A stretch of DNA of 64,000 bases from Mortierella alpina (Eukaryota; Mortierellomycota; Mortierellomycetes; Mortierellales; Mortierellaceae), in NCBI GenBank assembly GCA_029449245.1, contig JANATF010000018.1, positions 186,001 through 250,000 of the forward strand, read 5' to 3'. Positions 36,484-49,200 of this stretch are shown here, piece by piece. The position numbers were made by a program, and so were the translations under genes. The notes below the pieces were generated by a model. The model worked only from the letters and a program-made list of their open reading frames with translations. It made no database searches and was not told where the DNA came from. How positions within the stretch are numbered: position 1 is the stretch's first letter; each line of letters begins with the position of its first letter.

Positions 36484-39400
36484 CTAGTCCGCCATTGCCA
36501 GACACAACTCGACGCCTCTGTGAACCACCTGCCATTGGCACAAAGCGGGTTCGATCCAGAGACTGGCGACTCCAGCGACCAAGATGCCGAGTCCGTCCGC
36601 GACGCCGACCACACCCAGCGCAAACTCTTTGGCCTTTGGGTCGTGCTCAAAGTCCTTGGAGATGCCAATGTAGGTATGGACATAGGTGGCTCCGCCGAGG
36701 AGACCCTCCCAGAGGATGAGGGCAAAGATAAAGTAGATGCTCGGGATCGGGATGGCAGCATCTGCAGTGGAGAGGAGTGCTTGTGCGGTGGCTAGGAGGA
36801 GAGTTAGGAGTTGGAGGAAAGATGGGACCCAAAGGCGGGAGATTTCTAACAGTGAAGCTGAGGACCTGCTGATAAATACGCCTAGCTACACGTGCAGATA
36901 TGGCGAGGTGACGCGGTAGTCAACATATGATGAGTGTTAAGAAGAAGTGGTCATTTTTTCGTTTCAACACAAGAACAAGGACTTTAAGATACTCAGAACG
37001 AGAGAAAGGACTTACCTGGTATATTGCGGAATAGGTCACATAATGCTATTGCACAAGAACATAGCAGGAAGAAGAAAAAGGACAGTGTATCAGTGTATCA
37101 GTGTGTCATGACTATGGTTTGAACAACCAGTAACGATGGTCTTTGCGTAGGCATTAGTTTTCTCCGCTGTGATGATCCATTGAAAACTCACATCGCGCAT
37201 GTGGGTAAAGGGCGTCTTGCTCAGCGGGAACAAAATAACGGGTAGTACTCCTTGGTTCATCGTGTACTCCCTACAATCGTCCACAAGAAAAGAGCGGAGG
37301 TGTTAGGTGCCCTAGTCGATCAGTTCAACATGTCGTGTACAGTATTCCTGGGGCAAAGCCTTACGCCACATAGACCAGGAACAGAGGCATCATGAACGGA
37401 ATCAATAATCCCCTTGCCATCCCCAACTTTTCCTGAAAGCTCATGGGTTCGTTCGGCCGCGACTTGTAATACACCCGTCTCCGTCGTCGACGCCCGTCGT
37501 GATTCGAGGATGCTAGGGATGATCCGTCCTCAATTTCCGTTTCATGGAACGGCGACACAAAACTGGGGTCGTCTGGATCTGTAGCGGCGAGCAGGGTGTT
37601 GATCGACGTGGGCTCGGTGTGGTGCTGGGGTACATCCCAAGGCGCTATATCCCACGGTGCAGCCGTTATCCGAGGTCCACTTTGTGGGGCAGCGGCAGCT
37701 GTGTTGGTTGTAGTTGACACCGCACTTGTAGTCGCTGTTGCGGAACTGATGCTCGTCTGGTCCAATGACAGCGTAGGTGAAGTGACGGAAACTGAAGGAT
37801 AAGAGGTACTACCATTCAAGGAAGCGGTGGAGGAAGCTGAGCTGTTGTGGGTCCTGACGTCGCATTTGTCTTCATGGGCCAAAAGACTACTGGTTCCGTT
37901 TCCGACTGCTAGGCCAACATCCTGCGCTGTCGCCTCCCCTGCATTATTATGGCCATTCTCGTGTCCAGGTTCAGATCTGCTCAAGGCGGCTAATGGACCT
38001 GCAGAGGGTGGGGGTACTACGCTCGATGGATGGCGGGAGTGACGTTGGTACGAGGAGTGGGGCGACTCCAAAAGTTCCTCCTCCTGGATATTTTGACGTA
38101 CGCTGGATGGAGAGAACGGCGCAATGGGTCGATATCCTGCGGAGCTGTGCTGATTTGATGTGGGACTGGTAAGAAGCACAAAGTATGCGAGCAGCATCGA
38201 GATCGGGAACATCTAGGATTAAATACAACACGCAACTTTAGTTTCGTATCGGAGAAGGCCACATGTCTTCATCTTGACAAGAGGAATGTGTTCACAAAAA
38301 TGCTTACTGCAACAACGCCAAGAGTTCGAGGTATGGACAGTCCAATCCAAGAGGTCAAAGCCAGAAACAACAGCGCGCCCAAGAGTCCAGCGCCGCCTGT
38401 GCCACTCGACCAGGCAGACACCATCTTGAGTGGGTAGAACGAGCTCAGCATCAGGAAGGTCAGCTCACCTAACCCAGAACTCAGAGAGGCCATCATGACC
38501 CCGATCAGACGTACGCTTATTGTTTGTGCCATGGCGATAAGCTGTATCCATATATTTCAGAGGCAAGTGTGAGCGCTTGTTTCATTCATTCATTCATTCA
38601 TCCATGAGTCGTTATAGACATCAATCGTGTCAGCAGGCTCTAAGGACCTTACCACGACTGCACTGAAAGACAGCAAGGCGCAAAAGACGACGCGGACTGG
38701 GTATGGAATGCGATGGACGAAGTACGGAGCAATCATCTTGATGAGCAGTGAAGGTGCGATATCCGCCAGCAGCACGATTCCCTAGAGCAACGGTGTCATT
38801 CGAGGAGTGGACGTGAGTTCTCCTGTCGAAAGTCCAGTTTTTTTTCAACTACATTGCTACTCTCCAGTGGCAAGGCGTTGGAACGGGTGTTACTGTATCA
38901 AGTGCAAGTATCACTCGCTTCGCTGTCTCTCCTTTTTGGTCCTTAGCGCGCACTAATGCATTCCAACGACTTTGTTTCTCCACAGATGAGGGGTCTTTGT
39001 TCGATGCAGCCGATGCTCTGGTATGCATGGTGGACTTGTCACTCCATGATCCAGTGTATCCGCATTTGATAGTGTTTTGTCAAAAAAAAAATTAATACCT
39101 TAGGCACTTCTGCTCCCACGAGGTCGACTGCAGCTGAAAGTATCACCACGTAGATGAGGTTGTTGATGCTATGGCCAAAGATTTGCAAAGAGTGTTGTTA
39201 GCCGACCCTTGCTTCATAACAAGACAGGTGATGCTGAGGTTGCCCAAGGCTGCATACCATCCTATCAAGACGATTTGAAGATACCCATCGGAATGGGAGG
39301 CGAACGGTTAGCAAGGAGTGGTTAGAACCTGGCACATTGATAGCGTCTCGTTTGCTTCCAACTGGGAGGCTTTCGTACCGAAGATAAAGAAGGCGACCCA

Positions 39401-39705
39401 GTCTCGGTCGATACTGGCGCAAAAGCGTCGTCGATGTCGGTCGCTGCTCTTCCGGGGATAGGCCGCACAGTCTACGAAGACAGGAAGGAAGCAGAGTCGC
39501 CATTGAGGAGTGTTAAACAAGGTTTTTTTATGTGACGCAAGGAGGTTCATGCCGACCACGTCGAGATCAAGAGAGCTTTACCATGGTTGGCAGAGTCCGA
39601 GACAGGATGGTAGTGGTGGTGTGGGCTTTCTGGGACAGAAGCCGTAGTTGAGATGGAGTCTGCGCGGAGTCGTCTCGGATGGAGCCAAGCAAGAAGCGCG
39701 GACAT
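36484..39705 (-). CDS. BTN1: Battenin/CLN3 family lysosomal-vacuolar membrane protein
   Basis: Ten exons: 39705-39582, 39471-39379, 39258-39261 (4 nt), 39168-39099, 38781-38653, 38541-38308, 38212-37365, 37270-37192, 37045-37016, 36885-36484; about 670 residues. CLN3 proteins sit in the vacuole/lysosome membrane; the yeast member affects vacuolar pH and basic amino-acid transport. Recognised blocks: INNLIYVVILSAAVDLVG, PKGIVLLADIAPSLLIKM, MASLSSGLGELTFL, SAWSSGTGGAGLLGALL, VAEYTMNQGVLP, LGVFISRSS and LWEGLLGGATYVHTYI. Exon 7 inserts a Ser/Thr-rich loop of about 220 residues between transmembrane helices, which is why the protein is longer than the usual 410-440. Exons 2 and 4 can only be joined in phase, giving FFIFGCINN, if a 4-nt exon (GATG) lies between two introns. 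Divergent from the STRA6-like gene. Confidence 0.9.
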
Positions 39706-40912
39706 GGTGCGAGTGAATAAGTGTCGGTGTCCAGCCAATGCCAATGCGCAAGCCAATGTGCCAGTGCGTGGCGGCAGCGGGGTATCTATTGGCCACGACA
39801 AGGGTGGGTAGCAGTTGTGCCTTGGATGTCGCCTTGCAGGGTGGTTGCGTGGAGTGTGTAGTGGAGTGTGTGAGCGTGAGCGTGTGCGTGTGTGTGCGTG
39901 TGAATGGGAAAGATGCAAAGCAGGAGCAGGCAGAAGCAGGCAGAAGTGGGACAAGGCGCAAAAGGGATTTTCCCTCGGGCACAGAGGAGCTTTTCTCTTA
40001 TTGCAAGCACGACGACAGGCTGTGCTTGACCGTGGTGTGGCTGGACACTCCCGTTCCGCCCAAAACTCCAATTTTCGCTGAAAGCCTGTCGCTGGTCGCA
40101 ACCCTGCTGCTCCACGCCACATGGCCACGATGGCCACGATGCCCAAGCAGGTCAAGCTGGCCAGGCGGACCAAGACAAAGCGACAAATAATAATGCTCCG
40201 TCCATTGGGCTGCGTAGTTGTGTTGGCGCTCTTGTTTGCACACAACGGGAAATAGGGGAGGAGGAGAGGCAGGAAAAAAGGGGTGCGAAGTGGTCATGCT
40301 GTCGCTCCATCGGTCACTCCTGTATCATCCTTGTCATACATCAAACCTTTTCCGCTCTTGTGAAGGCGAACAGCCTTTGTCATCCATTGTCCCCATGGGC
40401 ACCTCGTCGCTCATGCCAGGAGTATCTCACTCTCGATCTCACACTCCCCTCCTCTCCCACAGGGCACCTGCATGCCACTGACCCGATGGCGATCGCTCCA
40501 CCTGGCAGTCTGTTATGGCCGCATTCTCGCTCTCGCTCTCATTCTCTCGTTTTCCTTTTTTTCTTCTTCTCTTCAACTTGATCCCTCTTCTACACTTACA
40601 CCCTGCAACCGCACCTGGCGCACACTCTCTCTTCTCTCTCTTACACACATACTCTCTCAGTCTCTCTCCCTCTCTTGTGTGCCTGACACGCTCGCTGCAC
40701 TCCTCGGGCACCCTTCTACCCACCCACCCATCGCTCGCCCCTTGTCATCCTTCATGATCCAGCACCCTTCTTGACAGCAGTCTTCGTCCTCGTAACCCCA
40801 TAGAGCCTGTACACAACTCACCCATAGACAAACCACCCGCCGATACACTTGACGACCCATCGTCCATATACCCTGAATAGAAAACAGCTACACGCACATC
40901 TGCAATACCCTA
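39706..40912. promoter_or_regulatory. Divergent promoter region between CLN3 and STRA6-like gene
   Basis: About 1.2 kb between two head-to-head genes. C/T-rich tracts lie on both coding strands: plus strand about 40420-40760, and minus strand about 39860-39990. A long open frame on the minus strand (to 40245) has no domain and is judged a by-product of skewed composition. Confidence 0.5.
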
Positions 40913-43900
40913 ATGCTTCCTCGGTCCAACCACCCTTGGCATCCTCTGTCCCTTGTACGCTTCACTCTCACCGTATCGCTCGCAGCCGCACTCCTCTTTC
41001 CTTCCATATCCCATGCAGGTATGCACCGTCTGTTGTCATCAGCCCCTGTCACGCAGCCGCACAGCCACACGTTTACCGCGCTAACAGAGCTTGCTTTTTG
41101 TCCTTGTCTCCAGGGTCGACCAGCGCCCGTCTGCAGTGCCAGTACTCTTTCCTGGGCACCGCCAATCTCATCCGGGACCCGGACTGCACGCTCGGGCCTC
41201 TTCCAGCAACCGATGCTCCTCCACCGCCAGTCCTCCCATCCTCGCCAGCACTCTCCGCAGGTCCACTGACCCCTGCGCCCACTGTGGCCAACCCTTGGTC
41301 AGTCACCCCAGGGTGGGTGTACAATCCACTCTTTCTATGCTCCTCGTTCTCGGCGCCTGCGGGTAGCAGCAATGGGACAGGATCAACCCCTCCTCCGACC
41401 ATGATCACGACCGCAGATCTCGGTGCCTATGCGTCTGTGGTGGATGAGGGGCAGCAGGAGCTAGAATTGTCAGTCAGTTATTATACCTCGGATGGGCTCG
41501 CACCAACCCTGTCAGCTTCGCCTCTTGTGCCTTCGACGGACACGTTTCTCGTCCTGGTCCGGTTCTTGGATGCCAACGGTGCGTACATGGTGGTGAATGA
41601 CAGTTCCAAGAAGCCAGAGTCAGGGCTAGTATCGGAAGCAGACGCAGCATTCGTGGCCGAACTTAACCCAGGAGAGGCAGAGAGGTTGTTGTACTATGCG
41701 TTTGATGTCGTAACTTTGGCCCCCGTGCGAGTGCCTCCAGGAGCCAGAGGTGTTGTGCTGCAAGTCTTGGTGCCAGGAACACGCGCCTCGTTCTGCTTTG
41801 ACTACTTTGCTCTTCGGATATGTATGTTGATCAAGTGGTAATTGTCTCTACTTGCCCCCTTGTTGATATGACCCTCTGCTGATACAAATATTCTTTTGTT
41901 GTCTAGTGCAAGGCGCCTACCACCCGGCTACAGAAAGTCTGCTGCAGAAGGTCTTGATAGGATTGGCATCGATTGTCATGGTCAATGCGATCATCATTCC
42001 CGTCATTTTGTTTTATGGACTACCAGGATGGCTCTGGCGATCTGCGTAAGGAACAACCAAGTCTTTGACATTCTTGGAGTATGCTGTTTCCGCATGATTA
42101 TTGACCGAGTACACAATGGTCGACTATTCTATATAGCCCGGTCAACTTCTTCCAAAAGAACCCTGTCGTGGACCATTATGTTCCCCTGGCGCTCTTCATC
42201 TCAACCTGCCAGTGGATCTACAACATCCTCCTCCAGTACCTTGGCGGCTCTTCCTCCAGGATCTCCGTCATCCACTCGCCCTACGCACTCTGGCTCATTC
42301 CTCTAGTGATGATCGGCACCTTCTTTGTCTCTGCGTTCGCACACTGGGCTCTCTTCTTGTGCTACAACCAGGTTATGCAACTGCAGGCGCGTTCCCCCCG
42401 GAGACTTTTTTTCCACTCAAAACCTCGACGATGGAGGGCGCCACTTCTCGGGTTGTGGTCAGCGTCATGCTTGATTGTCGCGCGCGTCGGAATGGTGGCG
42501 CTGTCTTTGGTCCAAGGAGGTTACTGGTCCACCGCAATAGGAATATTGCTGGCGGTTCCAGAAACCGTCGCAATGATCTCGGTCGCGGTGTTCTTCGTAA
42601 AGACGATGTGGAGGCTGGTCAAGACGCGCAAAGATCAACAGGCGAGGCGCGATAGAGGTATCAGCAGCAAAGGCATCGCAGGGGGTGGTGCTTCTGCCAC
42701 GACCGCAGCAGCAGCGGCAACGGGGGTGGACGGTCTTGGTAAGAATAATGCCAAGGCCAAAGGCACTTCTAGTGTAGATTTGTCACGGTCTTCATCTACA
42801 ACACCGCTTTGGGACTCGAGGAATCGTCGGTCCATGTCTTCGGATTCGGGCTCTGCCATCTTTGATGACCCACAGGACGATTTAATTGACTTGTCGAGTT
42901 TTCATCATCGAGCGTATGTCAAGTCGCTTTTGGTGCCGGAGACGGACCTTAAGGATGCAGCAGGAAGTATGTATGGACGATCGACCATTGGATCGGACAA
43001 GACTATGTTTCAATACAGGAAACCAGGTTTGGCGGTGGCCAAGGGCGGCGCAGGGAGCAGTACCAGTGCTCAGAATACGCGGTATATGGGATCGACCATC
43101 AATACCACCATCTCCATGGCTAGTTCCTCGGCAACAGAGTATGCACGCTACCCAACCGAGTATGACTTCAACATTAGTGACAACCAGATTCAACAGCAGG
43201 AGGATGGCAGGCTGTTGTCGCCGGCTTCTGCGGCTTATGACAAGAAGAGAGGCCCGTTCCCGTTCGAGATGTCGTTACAGCTTCAGGGTGGTCGCAAACA
43301 TGCGGGAGCAACAAGTGGTACAGGAGCTGGAGCATCAGAGAAAGCAGGTTCGACCTCACCTTCGTCGTCTTCGTCTGCTGGAGGTCCCAGACGACCACCT
43401 TTGTATAAGAACCGACCCAGCAGCAGTAGTCGTGATGGGCTTGGCGGACTTAATTTGCGGGCCAGTAGCAACAACATCGGCCACAACAAGCTGACCTGGA
43501 ACTCTGCAACGACATCGTACACGACCGCTTCAGCAGCTCAGCCCATGACGGGTGCACCACTCACACCCTCAGCCTGGGAGTATATCGTGTACCCGCAAAG
43601 GCATGTGTGGCCCACCATCAAAGGAACATATCTGTTGATTGCACGCCTTCCGCTCCGGATCCTGGTGGCAGTGTTGACGACACTGGTGTTGTGCTATGAC
43701 GTGCTGCTGAGTCTTGGGGCCGCAGAGACGGAGCTTGCGGTCCCGGTGTCCTGTCTCTTGGGCGCCATGGCGTACCCGGGCAAGGGACAGTTTGATAACA
43801 CCATGAACGTGGCTAGGGCGATGCACACGGTCAACTTGGTTCTGATAGTAGTTCTGTTGCCAGCGGTCGTGATGATGACAATTCTGCACCAGATCCGTAT

Positions 43901-45488
43901 GGTGCAAAAGTACAACTGGTGTCTCCGTCTGCTCCGGATCGGCAACTATGGGTTTGTGCCTGGTGGTCGAGGTACAGCAATATGCTTCTGGAAGCACATC
44001 TTTCACATGTCTTGAGTATGCCACAAACACAGTTTATACACTGTAAACTGAAATCCTTTTTCTTCCTTGAAAACAATAGAGTACACGCAGCACTTGAAGC
44101 ACCCAGTTAGGTTCATCGGCTACACGGTCGGATTCGGTGTCGTTGGACTCTGCTTCACGATCTTTGTCCTCTTTGCGCTGTGCACGCTTGTGGCCATGCT
44201 CCTCGTCGCCGCCACCTTCCGATCGTCTCTCTTCCGCACTCTTGGGTCGCGAGCCCTCGCGGCCTTTGGCATCTCTTGCCTTCTAGTCTTGATCCTCTGG
44301 CTTGTGCAAATGCTCGTGATCCGGTACCGTTTCCGCATGCCTGGATCCCGATTCCTACTCGCGCCTCAACAATCCACCCGCGCCAGTTTCCATCATTGGG
44401 AGTTTTTTTGGGCGTTTTTCAACATTGTCTTTGGAGCGTTTGCGTTCTGTAAGCGAATTGCACTCTCCGTCTTGTCGATGGGGATCTATTCGACACGGGT
44501 GGATCTCTGCATCATGGGAGGAAGGTTCCGGCCCTGGGACGGCGGTTACTCTGCGTTTGTGGGGCTGGTGCTGGCAGACCATGTTATGAACAACCCGATT
44601 GTGCTCGAGTTTGTGCAGATATTGAGGGACTTGTTGATCCAGAGAAGGTATCCACCGCACCTGGCGCATTTGTATCTGGAGGCCAGGGGTCGCACCACGT
44701 CGTCATCGTCGTCTTCACGGCAAGGAGGTAGGGGCGGTGAAGATGAGGACGAGGAGTTGAGGGAGCAGAGGGAGCGGCGACTGATGTTACTGATGAGACC
44801 AAGGAGAGCCTTGAATGACATCGAGGAAGGAGAGGAGGCGCGGATGGACGAGCTACTGATGGCCAGTAGTGGAAGCGGCAGTGGAGTTGGAGGAGCAGGA
44901 GCCGTTGCAGTCAAAGGGGGTGCCATCATACCCGAGGTGTCCAAAATTCACCACTACTTTCGTCTGGATCCTCGAGTGGATCGTCATGGGACGGGGCAAG
45001 GGCCACTGGGTGCAGCCCTCTCTGCAGGCTCACCAACGTCTCCGACATCGTCTGGAGCGGCAGCGTCGTCCCCGCCACCAGCTTACAACAACTTTAACAG
45101 GAACAACAACAATCGCGTGTCCAAGATCTACACACCGCTTTTGACCACCACGACGGCGACGGGCACGATGGCATTGGAGGATCCACTCTTGAGCCCAAGC
45201 TCACAGCAGCAGCGGCATGTTCATCTGCAGGATTCTGTGCTGCACGATCCTGAAACGTCTGTTTCGCAGGAGCAGATCCGACAGAGACTGACGGAGGCGA
45301 AGCGGCGGTCAATTCGGGTTCGGAACCGGTGGTTTCTGTATGTGACGCTGGTGCGGAACCCGGAGCTGTGCTTGCTGAGAAGGAGCAAGACCAAGGACTT
45401 TTTGCATCCGATTGCGCATGGGGCCGAGTACTTGGGGTCGCATCAGGAGGAGGCCCTGACGGATATCCAGTGGGATCGCGAAGACTAG
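40913..45488 (+). CDS. Large STRA6-like multi-pass membrane protein
   Basis: Five exons: 40913-41018, 41114-41821, 41907-42045, 42137-43971, 44080-45488; 1398 residues, GT-AG and in phase. A signal peptide (residues 1-35, ending PSISHA) leads into a Cys-containing lumenal/extracellular domain (about 36-270), then a first transmembrane helix (VLIGLASIVMVNAIIIPVIL). More helices follow (PLALFISTCQWIYNILLQYL and others), with two long Ser/Gly/Ala-rich, probably cytosolic loops (about 480-750 and 1200-1330). The last membrane part contains TRVDLCIMGGRFRPWDGGY followed by LVLADHVMNNPIVLEF. That block resembles the conserved C-terminal region of STRA6, the vertebrate retinol-uptake receptor (MDL..., DPGY..., E...HP). 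The assignment is inference from this block and topology; ligand and role in fungi are unknown. Alternative: an unnamed fungal membrane family. Confidence 0.6.
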
Positions 45489-45665
45489 CCACTCTCAATC
45501 TCTTTTCCACAGTGTCAAATAAAGATGTCTAGGACCAGTGTGGCTTGAATTAGTCTTGAGTCCTGAGGTGACACCCATGTGCACATCCCTTTCATTCGTC
45601 CCTCTGTCCACAGCTCTACAAGGTACGCCAATTCATTACCCAAGCTAGTTTTACTCACCTCCTTG

Positions 45666-45862
45666 GCCTGCCCACTCTGCCCCCCTGGCTTTCTGTTTTA
45701 TCCACAGTCTGAATTCAGGTACCCCAGAGCAAAAGGGTTAGTTTTCGTGGTCATTGCCCGTCTTCTGGCACGCGTTCATGCAACTTGAAAGCCTCCCACC
45801 TGACCGCCAATGATCCCGCCTTCGTGTCCGCAGCCCACGGACACGAAGCGGTCGCGACTGGC
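45666..45862 (+). repeat. 197-bp direct repeat, copy A
   Basis: Begins GCCTGCCCACTCTGCCCCCC and ends GCGACTGGC. It matches 45951-46146 with only a few differences (offset 285 bp). The two copies are separated by 88 bp of unrelated sequence, so this is not a simple tandem array. Confidence 0.95.
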
Positions 45863-45950
45863 GAAGGAGTGCAATTGACCCTTCTAGTCTCTCTGGCTGT
45901 GGGAACTCAATTGTGGCACTTCATGCCATGAGCTTTCCATACCTCTGCTT

Positions 45951-46146
45951 GCCTGCCCACTCTGCCCCCCCGGCTTTCTGTTTTATCCACAGTCTGAATT
46001 CAGGTACCCCAGAGCAAAAGGGTTAGTTTTCGTGGTCATTGCCCGTCTTTTGGCACGCGTTCATGCATTTGAAGGCCTCCCACCTGACCGCCAATGATCC
46101 CGCCTTCGTGTCTGCAGGCCACGGACACCAAGCGGTCGCGACTGGC
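45951..46146 (+). repeat. 197-bp direct repeat, copy B
   Basis: Second copy of the repeat at 45666-45862. It ends about 125 bp before the start codon of the nuclease-like gene and so probably forms part of its promoter. Confidence 0.95.
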
Positions 46147-46271
46147 AAGTAGAGGGCCGCGCGATATTGGGTTGAAGGCTCTTGCGCGTTAGTACCTTGT
46201 AACTGTCCTTCTGGAATATAAAGACTGATTCACTAACACCATTTCTTTCTGATCATTACGGGCAAGCCCAA

Positions 46272-49200
46272 ATGTCGTCCTCAATAACACCCAGCTGGCA
46301 TGGTGACATAGATGTCAACCGGAAAGGTTCTGCGTATTTTTTATCGCAATGTGCCGGGCGCGTGCGATTTGACCCCATCGAGTACATTAAATTTCGTGCT
46401 TTGCCAAGAAAATCTGACGTGTTGGCTCGGGAATGGTTTCGATGGATGTATGAATTGAAGCAGAGTCAACACGAGAATGTGCGCCGAGCGGCCACTACTG
46501 CGCAACCACTTACCACAGCCCTACTGGACACGTACTATGAGAGTGTGTTACTGAAAAATCGAGCCTTTGAAGCCATGGAGACCTCGGTTGAGCAAGTGAC
46601 AGCAGCAGACAAGAAGATAACAAGATTGCTGCGAAAGGAATTTGAGACAGTCGAGCCTGCCTCCATCATCTTGTCTGCGGCACCTGTACAGTGTGAACCT
46701 TCCTCCGCAGAAGGTGGTCCTTCTAGCATCATTGAAAGCAAGGCAAGTTGTAACATTGTTGCGAAATAAGTGCGTGCGTGGGATGTATCGTGTAATTCCA
46801 TTGCTGACTTGCCTACTGTATATTTTTGTATATGCTTGTAAAACAACTCGGCTCTTCAGTCCACAGAGGAATATTCCGCCTCGAGCGCAGGGACCCCCTT
46901 GCCATCAACACCTGCGTACAAAAAAAGGAGTGGCATTTGTGAAGAGAAAGTTCAGAACGACGAGGACGTTCAATGTCCGACTCAGGACCTCCAGGATTCG
47001 CAGGTCGCGTCCGCAGGAGCAGCAGCAGCAGCACAAAAAGGACTGCATAAAGGTAAGAAAATGTTCATCAAAGAGCTCCAGCCCTCTTCTGATTCTCGTG
47101 AGGAGGTATTCTTTGAGGGGATGCGTGCCATGTATTGCATGTATGCAGGCAGACACTCTTATATAGGAGTGGCTCAAAGTTGAATGCCTATTTTTGAATC
47201 ACGATTCAACTGCGTTCATTCTTGATCAAAAGAAGACTATCGTGTTTTGAATTGGAGTGTTATTTGACTTATCTTATCACGACCATCTCTCTCCATTAGC
47301 ATCCTCTCCGATAGTCTCCCCTTCCATGCGACTCTCCTCTTCCAGGCGAGTCTCCTTCGGACGAAGCCCGACGATAAAGGATCGTGAGTAGAGCTGAGCC
47401 TTGTGTTTCGAATGGGTCTATTGTTGTTAACGCCTGATTGCTTCACCATTTGTGCAACAGTTGTGTGCTCGCGCAAGGAATCGAATCGGTTCTTTAATGA
47501 TGATCAGAATGACTACCTCTCTAACGCCACCCCGCCAATCTACTCCCCTCGGAACATTCTCGGACCAGACCTCCCCTCCAGCGATCCTGCCGATCCAGAT
47601 TTCCAAGAAGATTGGGGCCTTGACCTCTCCACCTCCCGGCTGTATACTTGGGACTTCCTACATGGCCCCGGAAGAGTTGACTCTGGAGTAGAGAGCCATT
47701 GGGTGTGCAATGGAGTTGAGGTTGGTCGTGACTTGCTGTCCTTCAGGGACCGTATCGTCGACCACACCAGCGACAAACGAGTAAGCGCCAACGATCGCGG
47801 ATCCAATAATGACCGTCTCATGCTCGCGACAGAGTCCAAGGAAGAATCCAACAACTGCAAGAACTCCAAGCAAAATGCCACGACCGACCGAGGACGTGAT
47901 CAAACCATTAACGGGGGAATTTGCGACCCGTACGAAATGCTGTAAGAGCACTTTTGCGAAGTTTTAGAATTGGTGGGAGTTGCCTGTCCCACGACATCTC
48001 AGAATGCAATTGGCTTTTGATGGCATCTAACTCTTTACTTTTTGCACCCTAACGACGACGTTCAAACAGTGCTGTCAATTTTATCTTCCTTGTGGAGGCA
48101 CAGTACCAAACTGGTGGAGTACAGGGACAGGTCGAAGATCAAGTTTGGGATGGTCTTTGTAATGTTGTCAAAGATCCCGTGCCGCCACTTCCAGATAATG
48201 TCGCTCTGGAGGCTCTCTGGTGGACTCATCGCCTGGCACAAAATGGATCTGAGGAGTTTTTACAGTTGCTGGAGGACTCTCCTCCGAAAAACAAGGCTCT
48301 TAGATCCATTTTAACCAAGATGTCAGATAACGCACGGCTTTGGAACACCCAACAGCGTAATGAGGACACGTACCTGAAGTCGCAGCTTGGACCCTTCCTT
48401 GACACTTATTTCGGAAAGCTGCGATTTACAAAGAGTGATTGGTAATTTTTTTCTCTATACGCTTGCATTGGACTCGAGGTTGTCGCTCTCTAAACTGTAA
48501 AGGGCTATGAGGTACCAAACTATTGTGCCTTTCATACAAAAACATCTAAATTTTTCTGAGTAATTTTCAGATTTGGTGATATCGTCGAAGGAGAATTGAT
48601 CAACTCATTGCTGCTCTAGACGAAAAAAGGGCTAGAAACACAATGAATTTATCAATTCTGGATGTTGGTTTTGTTAAAAGAGTGGAATCACAGTGTTAAT
48701 TCGTTGAAAATGGCTCTAGGGTGGTGAAAAAGTGTCTGCTCGATTCACACCAATATTGAAATTTAGTGACAGAGTTGGCATTTTTATGTGAAAGGCACAA
48801 TACAACAAAAACACTAATTAAATTCATGTTCTAGGACGCCGATTCAGGACGACACAAGGGGCCAAGAGTCGAATCTCCTCATACCTGACTACGCGGTCAC
48901 CACCCAGGTAGGGAGGCGGCAGCTTTCTATGGTCTTGTTGGAGGGTAAGATCCAAAGAAATGAAGGTCATGGACAGATCTGGGATGACCTCACAAAGTTA
49001 GGGCAGGAGCTGAAGGCAGCGCTGGACTCGATCCTCAGAACCCAGCCCCACGACGACGTGTGTGTGGTGGGCATCCTTGTGAAAGGTATGGAGATGTTCT
49101 GCACTGTTATTTTATGATTGCTTCGGAGAAGTGTTCACTTCAACCTTTAGATGTTGTTATTGATACTTCCATCTTTTATTGGTCTTTTTAGAGCCACTGG

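Larger units (their letters stand above)
45489..46271. other. Intergenic region with long direct repeat
   Basis: About 780 bp between the STRA6-like gene and the nuclease-like gene. More than half consists of two copies of a 197-bp sequence. No gene is seen. Confidence 0.6.

Noticed and set aside
38577-38602. CATT microsatellite and other short tandem runs (20100-20112, 1746-1795, 17198-17215)
   Set aside because: Ordinary simple repeats without further structure.
39547-40245. 232-codon frame on the minus strand upstream of CLN3
   Set aside because: Only its last part (from 39705) is CLN3 exon 1; the rest is a repetitive His/Thr/Arg-rich translation of a skewed promoter.
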